Of a stretch of DNA of 64,000 nt, positions 26,057 to 35,337 are shown piece by piece. How positions within the stretch are numbered: the first letter of the stretch is position 1; each line of letters starts with the position of its first letter. The stretch spans positions 144,483-208,482 of the forward strand of contig JAUXRG010000064.1 of the NCBI GenBank assembly GCA_030681795.1, in the 5' to 3' direction. Source of the DNA: Rubrivivax sp. (GTDB lineage Bacteria > Pseudomonadota > Gammaproteobacteria > Burkholderiales > Burkholderiaceae_C). The notes under the pieces are model-generated. The model ran no database searches and was not told the origin of the DNA. It worked only from the letters and a program-made list of their open reading frames with translations. Both the position numbers and the translations under genes were made by a program.

Positions 26057-26575
26057 TCAGGGGCAGGCGCTCCATTCGCCGGGCACCTTGCCGACGAGCA
26101 GCAGGAAGCCGCCGAAGGGGCCCATATTGCCCATCGCCTCCATTTTCGGGCCCTCGAAATTCAGGCGGCCGAACATCATCGCCTTCATCGGACCGTACTC
26201 GCCGGCACCCATCTCACGCCAGCGCGGTGTCTCGGCCCACATCAGGTAGTCGGCGCCGCTGTCGAGCTTCTCGGTGCGCGCCACGCCGCCATAGACGCAT
26301 TGCGCCTTGTTGTCCTTGATGGCGATCTGCAACTCGATGCGCGGGCTCTTCGGGCAATCGGCACGGTAGATCTGCATGGCCTTGAAGCCGCGCCCCCCGT
26401 CGTTCTTTGCCCAGCCCGACTCGACCAGCTTGTCGGTCAGCGTCGCGTCGGCATTCCAGGCCTCGCACATGGCCTGCGCCCACGGCGCCGACATGGCGGG
26501 GGTGAGTGCCTGTGCCCAGGCAGAGGGGACCGCCGCGAGGGCAGCGATGGCGAGAGCGGATTTGCAGCAGTTCAT
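26057..26575 (-). CDS. Periplasmic SCP2-like sterol-carrier-fold protein
   Basis: A 172-aa protein with a signal peptide (cleavage after A-W-A-Q-A). The C-terminal part (G-P-M-K-A-M-M-F-G-R-L ... M-G-P-F-G-G-F-L-L-L-V-G) resembles the SCP2/sterol-carrier domain. It contains five mature cysteines or fewer, with the last at the C-terminus. It lies 3 nt after cobA in the dsr operon. Function in sulfur oxidation unknown; binding of a hydrophobic sulfur species would be speculation. Confidence 0.55.
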   Translation of the reverse strand: MNCCKSALAIAALAAVPSAWAQALTPAMSAPWAQAMCEAWNADATLTDKLVESGWAKNDGGRGFKAMQIYRADCPKSPRIELQIAIKDNKAQCVYGGVARTEKLDSGADYLMWAETPRWREMGAGEYGPMKAMMFGRLNFEGPKMEAMGNMGPFGGFLLLVGKVPGEWSACP

Positions 26576-26578
26576 GGT

Positions 26579-27415
26579 TCAGGCCTGGGCAGTGGACAAA
26601 AGGGCGGGGGCGCCATCGGCGGCGTGCTGTCGTTCGAACCACGCGAGCTCGTCGCGCAGCCGAACGACCTCGCCGACGATGGTCAGGCAGGGTGACTCCA
26701 GGCCCGCGCGGGCGACGGCCTCGGCCAGCGTATCCAGCGTGGCGCAGACCACCTGTTGCGAAGCCTGGGTGCCATGCGACACGACGGCCGCCGGCCAGTC
26801 GTGCGGCAGGCCGTGCGCCACGAGCTGGGCGCAGATCGAGGCCAGCCCGGACAGGCCCATGTAGATCACCACGGTCTGGCGCGGTCGGGCCAGCGCGGGC
26901 CAGTCGAGGTTGCAGCTTCCGTCCTTGAGGTGCCCGGTGACGAAGGTGCAGCTTTGCGCGTAGTCGCGATGGGTCAGCGGAATGCCGGCGTAGCTGGACA
27001 CCCCACAGGCGGCGGTGATGCCGGGCACGACCTCGAAGGGCACGCCTTCGGCGGCCAGCACCTGCAGCTCCTCGCCGCCGCGGCCGAAGACGAAGGGGTC
27101 CCCTCCCTTCAGGCGCACCACCTGCCGGCCCTCGCGGGCGAGGCGAACAAGCAGCGAGTTGATATCTTCCTGCGCCATGCTGTGGTGGCTGCGCTCCTTG
27201 CCGACATACAGGCGCTCAACGTCCGGCCCGATGAGATCGAGCACGCCCGGGCCGACCAGGTTGTCGTAGACGACCACATCGGCCTGGGCCAGCAGCCGCG
27301 CGGCGCGCAGCGTCAGCAGATCCGGGTCGCCGGGGCCGGCCCCGACCAGGTGCACCGTGCCGCAACGGGCACGGTAGGCCGCCAGCATGGCGGGTACATC
27401 GACAAAGGAATTCAT
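26579..27415 (-). CDS. cobA: Uroporphyrinogen-III C-methyltransferase (SUMT)
   Basis: A 278-aa SAM-dependent methylase with the family blocks [12 protein letters not shown] and [16 protein letters not shown]. It makes precorrin-2, the first committed intermediate of sirohaem. No CysG-type dehydrogenase/ferrochelatase domain is fused. It sits downstream of dsrN and dsrR and supplies sirohaem for DsrAB. ATG 27415 is used. A further in-frame start at 27532 would add a poly-Ala stretch antisense to the Cys-rich tail of dsrR, and is rejected. Confidence 0.93.
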   Translation of the reverse strand: MNSFVDVPAMLAAYRARCGTVHLVGAGPGDPDLLTLRAARLLAQADVVVYDNLVGPGVLDLIGPDVERLYVGKERSHHSMAQEDINSLLVRLAREGRQVVRLKGGDPFVFGRGGEELQVLAAEGVPFEVVPGITAACGVSSYAGIPLTHRDYAQSCTFVTGHLKDGSCNLDWPALARPRQTVVIYMGLSGLASICAQLVAHGLPHDWPAAVVSHGTQASQQVVCATLDTLAEAVARAGLESPCLTIVGEVVRLRDELAWFERQHAADGAPALLSTAQA

Positions 27416-27446
27416 GCTTGGCTCCAACGCGGGATCGGACGGAAGG

Positions 27447-27818
27447 TCAGCCACCGCAGCCGCCGCAGCCGCCGCTGCCGCAACCACCCCGGGCCGCAGG
27501 CCCCGCCGTGGCACCACCAGCCGACACGGCATCGGGCGCGGGGACGAAGACGAACTCGAAGCGGCCGGGCTCCACTTCCGCGTAGTCGAGCACGGTGCCT
27601 TCCAGCAAGGGCTTGCTGGGCGAACCGATGAGCACCTTCAGGCCCTCGACAGTGACCGGCTCGTCGTCGGCGCGCTCGTCGTCGAAGCCCATGCCGTATT
27701 CGATCGAGCCGTCGGCCACCTGGCGTGCCGCCACGCGCAGGGCCATGCCGGCGGCGTCGCTGCGGGCGGCGGCGGCCAGGACTTCGCTCGCTGCGCTGGT
27801 GGTGATCATGAAACTCAT
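27447..27818 (-). CDS. dsrR: DsrR, A-type (IscA/HesB-like) protein with a Cys/Gly tail
   Basis: A 123-aa HesB/IscA-fold protein in the usual dsrR place after dsrN. The first conserved IscA cysteine is absent (A-A-R-Q-V-A-D-G-S region), as in Allochromatium DsrR, which lacks cluster ligands and helps dsr expression post-transcriptionally. Unlike that DsrR it ends in a Gly-rich tail with Cys113, Cys118 and Cys121. ATG 27818 is favoured because GAGAGG lies 6 nt upstream; 27824 and 27809 are alternatives. Confidence 0.75.
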   Translation of the reverse strand: MSFMITTSAASEVLAAAARSDAAGMALRVAARQVADGSIEYGMGFDDERADDEPVTVEGLKVLIGSPSKPLLEGTVLDYAEVEPGRFEFVFVPAPDAVSAGGATAGPAARGGCGSGGCGGCGG

Positions 27819-27828
27819 CTTCATCCTC

Positions 27829-28179
27829 TCAGTGTTCGCCTTTGGTGCGCAGCAGGCCGGCGAGGCGGTTGCCCTGCTTTTGCGGTCCACCCACCGGAAA
27901 CAGGTCGTGCAGGTGGTGGTTGTTGCCCCGCTGCGGCCCCCAGGCCACCGCGAAGTGCTTGATCATCACGCGCACCTGGGCCTGCACGCCGCGCTCCTGG
28001 AAATACGCGCGCAAGAAGCGGATCACCTCCCAGTGCTCCGGGGTCAGCACCAGGCCTTCCTCGCGCGCCAGGGCCTGCGCAAAGGCCACCGACCAATCGC
28101 CCAGGTGCTGCAGGTAGCCCTCGCTGTCGGTGGGCACCGCGCGGCCCTCGACCTGCACCGTGCGCTGCAGCGTGGCCAT
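27829..28179 (-). CDS. DsrC/TusE-family protein lacking both catalytic cysteines
   Basis: A 116-aa DsrC-fold protein (G-Y-L-Q-H-L-G-D-W, L-T-P-E-H-W-E-V-I-R-F-L-R, H-D-L-F-P). The C-terminal arm reads K-Q-G-N-R-L-A-G-L and ends T-K-G-E-H. The inner cysteine is Asn104 and the penultimate one is missing; there is no cysteine at all in the chain. It cannot carry sulfur like DsrC, so a regulatory or docking role is likely (inference). The start overlaps the dsrN stop (TGATG). Confidence 0.85.
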   Translation of the reverse strand: MATLQRTVQVEGRAVPTDSEGYLQHLGDWSVAFAQALAREEGLVLTPEHWEVIRFLRAYFQERGVQAQVRVMIKHFAVAWGPQRGNNHHLHDLFPVGGPQKQGNRLAGLLRTKGEH

Positions 28180-29642
28180 CACGGCAAAGCCCCTGCAAAC
28201 CGCAGCGAGGCGGTGGCGCTGTCTCGCGCACATTGCCCCGCGCCCTGCCAGGCGCTCGACAGGCGGTGCTCGCGTTGGCGGCGCACGAAGGCGACGAAGC
28301 GCGCCGCCCATCCCGAGCCGGCGTCGTTGCGCAGGTGCGCATAGGAGGCCAGCAGGTTGTGCACCCGCACGCCGTCGTTGAGCCCGTCCACGCCGTGGCC
28401 GCGCTGCACTCGGTAGGCAAAGGCGACACCGGGGTCCAGGTTCTCCAGGCTCGAGTGGTGGAACTCGTGACCGCACAACGCCGCCGCGCCGCTGCCGGCC
28501 CAGGGCATGTGCGCGGTCTCCTGCAACCGCACGTAGCCGCGGCCCACCGGGCGGGCATGCATGACCGTATCGCCCGGGATGGCGCCCACCATCGCCGCCG
28601 TGCGCCCCTGCCAGGTGATGCTGCGCGACAGGTACATCAGCCCGCCGCACTCGGCATAGGTCGGCAGCCCGCCCTGGATGGCTTCGCGGATGGCGCCACG
28701 CAGGGCCGCATTCGCCTCCAGCGCGTCCAGGCAGGCCTCGGGAAAGCCGCCGCCGATGAACAGGCCGTCGATGGCCGGCAGGCCCGTGTCGTGCAGGGTG
28801 TCGATGGCCACCAGCTCGGCGCCGGCGGCTTCGAGCGCAGCGAGGTCATCCGGGTAGTAGAAGCCGAAGGCGCGGTCACGCGCGATGCCGATGCGCAGGT
28901 CGGGCTGACGCCGCGGCGTCACAGGCTCCACGGGCACCGCGGGCCCCGGATCCAGCGGCCCGGCCGAAGCCGCGAGCGAGCGAACGCGAGTCAAATCCAC
29001 CTGTGCCGCCACGATGCGGCCTATGGCCTGCACGCGCGCGGCGGCATCTTCCACTTCGGCGCAGGGCATCAGGCCGAGGTGGCGCTCCATCACCGCCAGG
29101 CGCTCGTCCTCGGCCACCGCGCCCAGCACCGGCACGTCGGTGTAATGCTCGATCACGGCGCGCAGCTTGGCTTCGTGGCGCGAACCGCCCACGCGGTTGA
29201 GGATCACGCCACCGATGCGCAAATCGCGGTCGAAGGCCTGGTAGCCCAGGATCAGCGGCGCGATGCCGCGGGTCATGCCGCGCGCATCGATCACCAGCAG
29301 CACGGGCAGGCCCAGCTCGTGCGCGAGGGCGGCGTTGCTGTTGCTGCCGTCCAGCGCCAGGCCGTCGTACAGGCCCTTGTTGCCTTCGACGATGGCCAGG
29401 TCGGCGCCGCGCAGGCCGGCGCTGAAGCAGCCCCGCAGCGCCGCCGGGTCCATCAGGTGCGCGTCGAGGTTGAAGCAGGGTCGCCCCGCCGCCTGGGCCA
29501 GCCACATGGGGTCGATGTAGTCGGGGCCCTTCTTGAAAGGCTGCACGGCCAGGCCCTGCCCTGTGAAGGCGGCACACAGGCCGAGCGAGACCGTGGTCTT
29601 GCCCGAGGACTTGTGCGCGGCCGAGACGAGCAGGCGGTCCAT
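28179..29642 (-). CDS. dsrN: DsrN, sirohaem amidase (cobyrinate a,c-diamide synthase family)
   Basis: A 487-aa glutamine-dependent amidotransferase. An N-terminal ATP-binding domain (A-A-H-K-S-S-G-K-T-T, residues ~7-16) and a C-terminal type-1 glutaminase domain with nucleophile in Y-A-E-C-G-G-L-M-Y are present. In dsr operons it converts sirohaem to the amide form used by DsrAB. ATG 29642 is used; a TTG at 29648 overlaps the dsrP stop. It is immediately downstream of dsrP. CobB for cobalamin is less likely, given the context. Confidence 0.92.
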   Translation of the reverse strand: MDRLLVSAAHKSSGKTTVSLGLCAAFTGQGLAVQPFKKGPDYIDPMWLAQAAGRPCFNLDAHLMDPAALRGCFSAGLRGADLAIVEGNKGLYDGLALDGSNSNAALAHELGLPVLLVIDARGMTRGIAPLILGYQAFDRDLRIGGVILNRVGGSRHEAKLRAVIEHYTDVPVLGAVAEDERLAVMERHLGLMPCAEVEDAAARVQAIGRIVAAQVDLTRVRSLAASAGPLDPGPAVPVEPVTPRRQPDLRIGIARDRAFGFYYPDDLAALEAAGAELVAIDTLHDTGLPAIDGLFIGGGFPEACLDALEANAALRGAIREAIQGGLPTYAECGGLMYLSRSITWQGRTAAMVGAIPGDTVMHARPVGRGYVRLQETAHMPWAGSGAAALCGHEFHHSSLENLDPGVAFAYRVQRGHGVDGLNDGVRVHNLLASYAHLRNDAGSGWAARFVAFVRRQREHRLSSAWQGAGQCARDSATASLRFAGALP

Positions 29643-29644
29643 GC

Positions 29645-30826
29645 TCAAGGTTTGCCGAGGGCGAAGTCGTCTTGCGGCATGAAGTCGAGCACGCGCACAC
29701 CCACCGTCGTGAGCAGGAAGGCAGCACCCAGGCCACCGATACCCAGCAGCAGCTCAGGCAGCGAAGGCACGTAGGTCGCCACCCCGCCGTCGCCGAAGCT
29801 GCTGCTCACCACATGGCCGGGAAAGAGGTCCAGCGGGAACACCTGCCCGCCGATGATGAAGACGAACAGCCACGCGAAAGCGCCCAGCACGACCAGCGTG
29901 GCGGCGGCCAGCGTGCCGCGCTCGCCCGCGAACTTCGGGTGGAAAAGGAGCACCAGCGGCGCCACCGAGCCCAGCAGCACGTAGCCGCCCCAGAAGAGCA
30001 AGGGGAAGATCCCTCCCCCACCACGACCCAGCAGGATGAAGGCCTCGAAAGCCCCCTGGCGCGCGAAGTACAGGTGGGTCAGGTGGTAGACGGCCACCAG
30101 GAACATCGAGGCGGCGATGAACACGCCCAGCAGCCGTGCCATGCGGCGCTGGATCTCGGGCGTCAGGTGGCGGTCGTTCCAGGCGTACATCGTGGCCTGC
30201 ACGATGAGAAATACCGCCAGCCCCCAGCCGAACGAGAGCACGATGAATAGCGGTGCCAGCAGCGCCGACCCGTAGGCCTGGCGTGCCACGAGAAAACCGA
30301 AGATCGACCCCGTGCCCGTGGTGAGCACGAAACGCCAGACCAGCGCGGCCAACCCGGCCGGCTTGGACCAGGCGTTGTAGCGGCGCTCGAACATCGTCCA
30401 CAGATAGACCGCGACGATGCCGGTCATGCCCGAATACAGGAAGACGTTCCAGGCAAAGACCGACTTGAAGTTGTAGTGCGTGGCCGCGACGACGAGCCGC
30501 TCGGGGCGACCGAGATCGAGCATCAGCACCATCAGGCCGCCCATCAGCAGCGCCACGCACAGCAAGCCCGACAGCGGCGCGCGCGGCTTGTAGGCCGGCT
30601 GGCCGAAGACCGAGCCGATGGACGCCACGTTAAGCACGCCCGAGGCGGCGACGACCATGAAGATGGCGAACACGTGCGGCAGACCCCAGACCACCTGGTT
30701 GTTCATGCCGGTGACGATGTGGCCGTGCAGTTCCATGTAGTGCGCCGCAGCCAGGCCCACCGCCGTGACGATGCCGGCCAGCGCGACGAGGAGCCAGAAC
30801 TGGCGGGTTTCTGCGGGTGCATTCAT
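29645..30826 (-). CDS. dsrP: DsrP, NrfD-like quinone-interacting membrane subunit
   Basis: A 393-aa polytopic membrane protein (about ten helices) of the NrfD/PsrC family. L-D-L-G-R-P-E-R near residue 105 is conserved. It is part of the DsrMKJOP transmembrane complex that links cytoplasmic DsrC chemistry to the quinone pool. Its start lies 3 nt after the dsrO stop. Confidence 0.93.
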   Translation of the reverse strand: MNAPAETRQFWLLVALAGIVTAVGLAAAHYMELHGHIVTGMNNQVVWGLPHVFAIFMVVAASGVLNVASIGSVFGQPAYKPRAPLSGLLCVALLMGGLMVLMLDLGRPERLVVAATHYNFKSVFAWNVFLYSGMTGIVAVYLWTMFERRYNAWSKPAGLAALVWRFVLTTGTGSIFGFLVARQAYGSALLAPLFIVLSFGWGLAVFLIVQATMYAWNDRHLTPEIQRRMARLLGVFIAASMFLVAVYHLTHLYFARQGAFEAFILLGRGGGGIFPLLFWGGYVLLGSVAPLVLLFHPKFAGERGTLAAATLVVLGAFAWLFVFIIGGQVFPLDLFPGHVVSSSFGDGGVATYVPSLPELLLGIGGLGAAFLLTTVGVRVLDFMPQDDFALGKP

Positions 30827-30829
30827 GGG

Positions 30830-31561
30830 CTACAGGCCTTGGTAGCGCACGCCGGGGTCGAGCATCAGGTCGGGACGCAACTGCGTGCTGCGCACCGCCC
30901 TCACCCGCTGCGAGATCTCGCTGTTGGCGTCGTTCAGGTCACCGAAAACGATGGCACCGTGCCCGGCCTTGGTGCAGGCCTCGGCGCAGGCGGTGGTCTT
31001 CTCGCCCTTGTCGATGCGGTGCACGCACATCGTGCAGGACTCGACGCAGCCTTTGCCGCGCGGCACGTCGGGTTTCTGATCGGTCAGCTCTTCGTGCACG
31101 AAGGAACGCGCCTTGTAGGGGCAGGCCATCATGCAGTAGCGGCAGCCGATGCAGATGTGACGGTCCACCAGCACGATGCCGTCGGCGCGCTTGAACGAGG
31201 CCCCGGTCGGGCAGACGTCCACGCAGGGCGGCTCGGCGCAGTGCTGGCACATCACCGGCGCGGAAGCCGTGCGGCCGGTCCTGACTTCCTTGATCTCGAT
31301 CTTGCGGATCCACTGCGCGCGCGTGGCGTCGGGGCCGCCGGCCAGGCCGTTCTCGGTGTTGCAGGCGGTGACGCAATCGGTGCAGCCGTTGGCGCACTTT
31401 GTGGTGTCGATGAGCATGCCCCAACGCACCTTGGGGTTGGCCCCCGCGCCGGGTGTGCCGGCGCTCGCCGCCTGAGCGATTTCGATGAGCTGGATGCCGG
31501 GGGCCAGCATGATGCCGCCGATCGCAGCGGCGGCCACGCCGAGGAAGCCGCGGCGGCTCAC
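30830..31561 (-). CDS. dsrO: DsrO, periplasmic ferredoxin-like iron-sulfur subunit
   Basis: A 243-aa protein with a Tat signal (S-R-R-G-F-L-G) and four [4Fe-4S] binding groups: C-A-N-G-C-T-D-C-V-T-A-C, C-Q-H-C-A-E-P-P-C-V-D-V-C, C-I-G-C-R-Y-C-M-M-A-C, and C-V-E-S-C-T-M-C...C-A-E-A-C. GTG 31561 is chosen. It overlaps the dsrJ stop (GTGA), has AAGGGG upstream and puts the twin arginines at residues 3-4. The ATG at 31609 would overlap dsrJ by 52 nt. Confidence 0.9.
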   Translation of the reverse strand: MSRRGFLGVAAAAIGGIMLAPGIQLIEIAQAASAGTPGAGANPKVRWGMLIDTTKCANGCTDCVTACNTENGLAGGPDATRAQWIRKIEIKEVRTGRTASAPVMCQHCAEPPCVDVCPTGASFKRADGIVLVDRHICIGCRYCMMACPYKARSFVHEELTDQKPDVPRGKGCVESCTMCVHRIDKGEKTTACAEACTKAGHGAIVFGDLNDANSEISQRVRAVRSTQLRPDLMLDPGVRYQGL

Positions 31562-32028
31562 TTCGGCGCCCCTTGCCGGGCCACGGCCCGCGGCTGGCTG
31601 CTGTGGCACTCGAAGCAGTCGATCTTCACCGCCGCGTAGCTGTGGCAGCTGATGCAGAAATTCGTCTCGGCCTTGGCCACGCTCAGGGTCGTGCGGCTGG
31701 CATGGCAGTCAATGCAGTCCTTCAGGCTGTGCTTGGCGCCACGGATGCCACCCTGCACGGTGTCGTCGCGCTGGTGGCGGAGCAGATCCATGTGCGTTCG
31801 GCGCATCACCTCAGGTGTTTCCACACATTGCGTGCCCGCCAGGGCGCGCTCGATCGGCGGCCGGGGCGTGCGGCCCTCGGCCGCGCCGGCCTGCTGCACG
31901 GAACCCGCCAGCACCAGCCCGAGCAACGCACAGCCCAGCCAAGCAGACGCCGCGGATCCGGCTTCGCCGGTCCGCTGGGGTCGCCCCCCCGGGGGGGGAG
32001 CGCCGCAGGCGCTCCGGGGGGGGGCCAT
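31558..32028 (-). CDS. dsrJ: DsrJ, triheme cytochrome c
   Basis: A 156-aa protein with three haem motifs: C-I-D-C-H (105-109), C-I-S-C-H (125-129) and C-F-E-C-H (138-142). Cys68 in Q-C-V-E-T-P-E-V-M-R-R matches the unusual His/Cys haem ligand known in DsrJ. One membrane/signal helix lies at ~30-47. The first ~28 residues are Pro/Gly/Ala-rich and are encoded inside a G/C-tract intergenic repeat, so the native N-terminus may have been replaced or extended. No in-frame ATG/GTG/TTG lies between residue 1 and the helix. Confidence 0.88.
   Translation of the reverse strand: MAPPRSACGAPPPGGRPQRTGEAGSAASAWLGCALLGLVLAGSVQQAGAAEGRTPRPPIERALAGTQCVETPEVMRRTHMDLLRHQRDDTVQGGIRGAKHSLKDCIDCHASRTTLSVAKAETNFCISCHSYAAVKIDCFECHSSQPRAVARQGAPK
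31950..32026. repeat. Burkholderiales-type G/C-tract intergenic repeat overlapping dsrJ
   Basis: It contains the hairpin GGATCCGGC-TTC-GCCGGTCC-like (31954-31973), long C8/G8 runs and the hairpin GAGCGCC-GCA-GGCGCTC (31998-32014). This class of palindromic spacer is common in Rubrivivax-like genomes. Here it forms the 5' end of dsrJ. Two relatives lie at 38664-38742 and 42960-43052. Confidence 0.6.
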
Positions 32029-33987
32029 CTACTCCCCCAGCCCCATCTGGATGTAGCCCGTGGGGCAGACATCCTTGCAGATGTGGCAGCCGATGCACTT
32101 TGCGTAGTCGGTGTCGACATAGCGCCCGGTGGTCGATTTGGCCTTCGACACCTTGAACACCGCCGTCTGCGGGCAGTAGACGACGCAGTTGTCGCACTCG
32201 AAGCATTGGCCGCAGCTCATGCAGCGCTTGGCCTCGGCTTGCGCCTGCGTCTCCAGCAGGGGCAGCAGCCGCTCCTCGAAGTTGTTCAGCGCCTCCTGGG
32301 CATTGAGCGTGACGATATTGCGGCGGTTGCGCGGCGTGTAGTTGAAGTGGCCGAGGAAGAGCTCGGTGTGCGGGATGATGTAGCGGTCGGAGCGGTTGTC
32401 GTAGTTATGCACCGCGCCGGCGCTGCTGTCGGTGCCGTGCACGGCGCCCTGGATCGTCGTGACCTTGAGGCCCTTCTCGACCATCTTGCGCATCAGGTCG
32501 AAGCTGTGCACATCGACCTTGGGCCGCTTGTCCAGCGCCTCGCTGCGCAGGTGGCGGTCGATGCCGTCGGCGGCGATCGCGCCGTGGCCGATGGCGGTGG
32601 TCAGCAGGTGCGGGCGCACCACGTCGCCACCCACGAACATGCCTTGCTGGCCCTGCACCTGGTAGTTCTTGTCGGCGGTGATACCCCCCTTGCCGTTGTT
32701 CAGCACTTCAAGCCCGGTGAAATCCACCGCCTGGCCGATGGCCGAGACGATGAGGTCGGCGGCGATGTCTTCCTCGGTGCCGGGGATCTGCTTGATCTCG
32801 AGCCGCGTGCCGATGAACTTGGCCTCGCAGCGCACGACACGCAGCCCGGTGGCGCGGCCGCTGGCATCGCGCAGCACGGCCACCGGTGCCATACCGCCGC
32901 GAATGGCGATGCCTTCGGCCACCGCCTGCTCGATCTCATGCTTGTTGGCCTGCATCTTGTCGATGCCGAAGACCGAGGTCAGCGTCACTTCGGCGCCCAT
33001 GCGTGCCGAAAGCGAGGCCGCGTCGTGCGCGGCGAAGCCGGCGATGACATGCTCGGGCCGGTCGCTCTCATGCACCTGGTCGATGTGGCCCAGGCGCCGC
33101 GCCACGGTGGCCACGTCGATCGAGGTATCGCCACCGCCGACGACGACGACGCGCTTGCCCACATGCTGCATGCGGCCGTCGTTGAAGGCCTTCAGGAACG
33201 CGGTGGCGGTGACGACGTTGGGCGCGTCGCTGCCTTCCACCGGCAGCGGCCGACCGCCCTGCGCGCCCAGCCCCAGGAAGACGGCGTCGAATTCGCTCTG
33301 GATTTGTTCCAGCGTGATGTCGGTGCCGATGCGGCAGTTCATGCGCGTGGTCACGCCCAGGTCGAGGATGCGCTGGATCTCGGCGTCGAGTACTTCACGC
33401 GGGGTGCGGAAGCCCGGGATGCCGTAGCGCATCATGCCGCCGGTCTCGGCGCGCTCGTCGAAGATCGTCACCGCATGGCCCTTGCGCGCCAGCTGGTAGG
33501 CCGCCGACAAGCCGGCGGGTCCGGCGCCGATGACGGCCACCTTCTTGCCGGTCTGCTGCGTGGGCTTGGGGAAGGCGAGCTTGTGCTCGATGGCCCACTC
33601 GCCGAGGAAATGCTCGACCGAATTGATGCCGACGTAATCTTCCACCTGGTTGCGGTTGCAGCCCGATTCGCAAGGCGCCGGGCAGACCCGGCCCATCACC
33701 GAGGGCAGCGGGTTGGCTTCGGTCAGGCGGCGCCAGGCGTATTCCTGCCAGGGCACGCCCGCTGGCGGCTTCTCCACGCCGCGCACGATATTCAGGTAGC
33801 CGCGGATGTCCTCGCCCGAAGGGCAGCTGCCTTGGCAGGGCGGCGTGCTCTGGATGTAGGTCGGGCACTTGTGTGTATGGTCAGCGTCGAAAATCTCTTG
33901 CTGCCAGGCCAGCGGCTTGTCGTCGCCGTCCTTGTAGCGGCGGAAGGTCAGCGGCTGCGGGCTTGCAGCGATGGTGGCGTCGGACAT
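32029..33987 (-). CDS. dsrL: DsrL, iron-sulfur flavoprotein NAD(P):acceptor oxidoreductase
   Basis: A 652-aa GltD-like flavoprotein. The N-terminal cysteine groups (C-P-T-Y-I-Q-S-T-P-P-C-Q-G-S-C, C-P-A-P-C-E-S-G-C) bind [4Fe-4S]. The FAD motif is V-I-G-A-G-P-A-G-L-S (~150) and the NAD(P) motif V-V-V-G-G-G-D-T-S (~285). The C-terminal ferredoxin domain has C-M-S-C-G-Q-C-F-E-C-D-N-C and C-I-G-C-H-I-C-K-D-V-C. In sulfur oxidisers DsrL accepts electrons from DsrAB and reduces NAD(P)+. It lies 45 nt downstream of sqr, followed by dsrJ. Confidence 0.93.
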   Translation of the reverse strand: MSDATIAASPQPLTFRRYKDGDDKPLAWQQEIFDADHTHKCPTYIQSTPPCQGSCPSGEDIRGYLNIVRGVEKPPAGVPWQEYAWRRLTEANPLPSVMGRVCPAPCESGCNRNQVEDYVGINSVEHFLGEWAIEHKLAFPKPTQQTGKKVAVIGAGPAGLSAAYQLARKGHAVTIFDERAETGGMMRYGIPGFRTPREVLDAEIQRILDLGVTTRMNCRIGTDITLEQIQSEFDAVFLGLGAQGGRPLPVEGSDAPNVVTATAFLKAFNDGRMQHVGKRVVVVGGGDTSIDVATVARRLGHIDQVHESDRPEHVIAGFAAHDAASLSARMGAEVTLTSVFGIDKMQANKHEIEQAVAEGIAIRGGMAPVAVLRDASGRATGLRVVRCEAKFIGTRLEIKQIPGTEEDIAADLIVSAIGQAVDFTGLEVLNNGKGGITADKNYQVQGQQGMFVGGDVVRPHLLTTAIGHGAIAADGIDRHLRSEALDKRPKVDVHSFDLMRKMVEKGLKVTTIQGAVHGTDSSAGAVHNYDNRSDRYIIPHTELFLGHFNYTPRNRRNIVTLNAQEALNNFEERLLPLLETQAQAEAKRCMSCGQCFECDNCVVYCPQTAVFKVSKAKSTTGRYVDTDYAKCIGCHICKDVCPTGYIQMGLGE

Positions 33988-34032
33988 CGGGGATCCCTTT
34001 CTGGCGGTGAACTGCTGTGCGCGTCGGGCGGG

Positions 34033-35337
<1,305 letters not shown>

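Noticed and set aside
28179..29642. Cobalamin-biosynthesis CobB
   Set aside because: Sequence family is shared, but the gene is inside the dsr operon at the dsrN position with no other cobalamin genes except the sirohaem-relevant SUMT.
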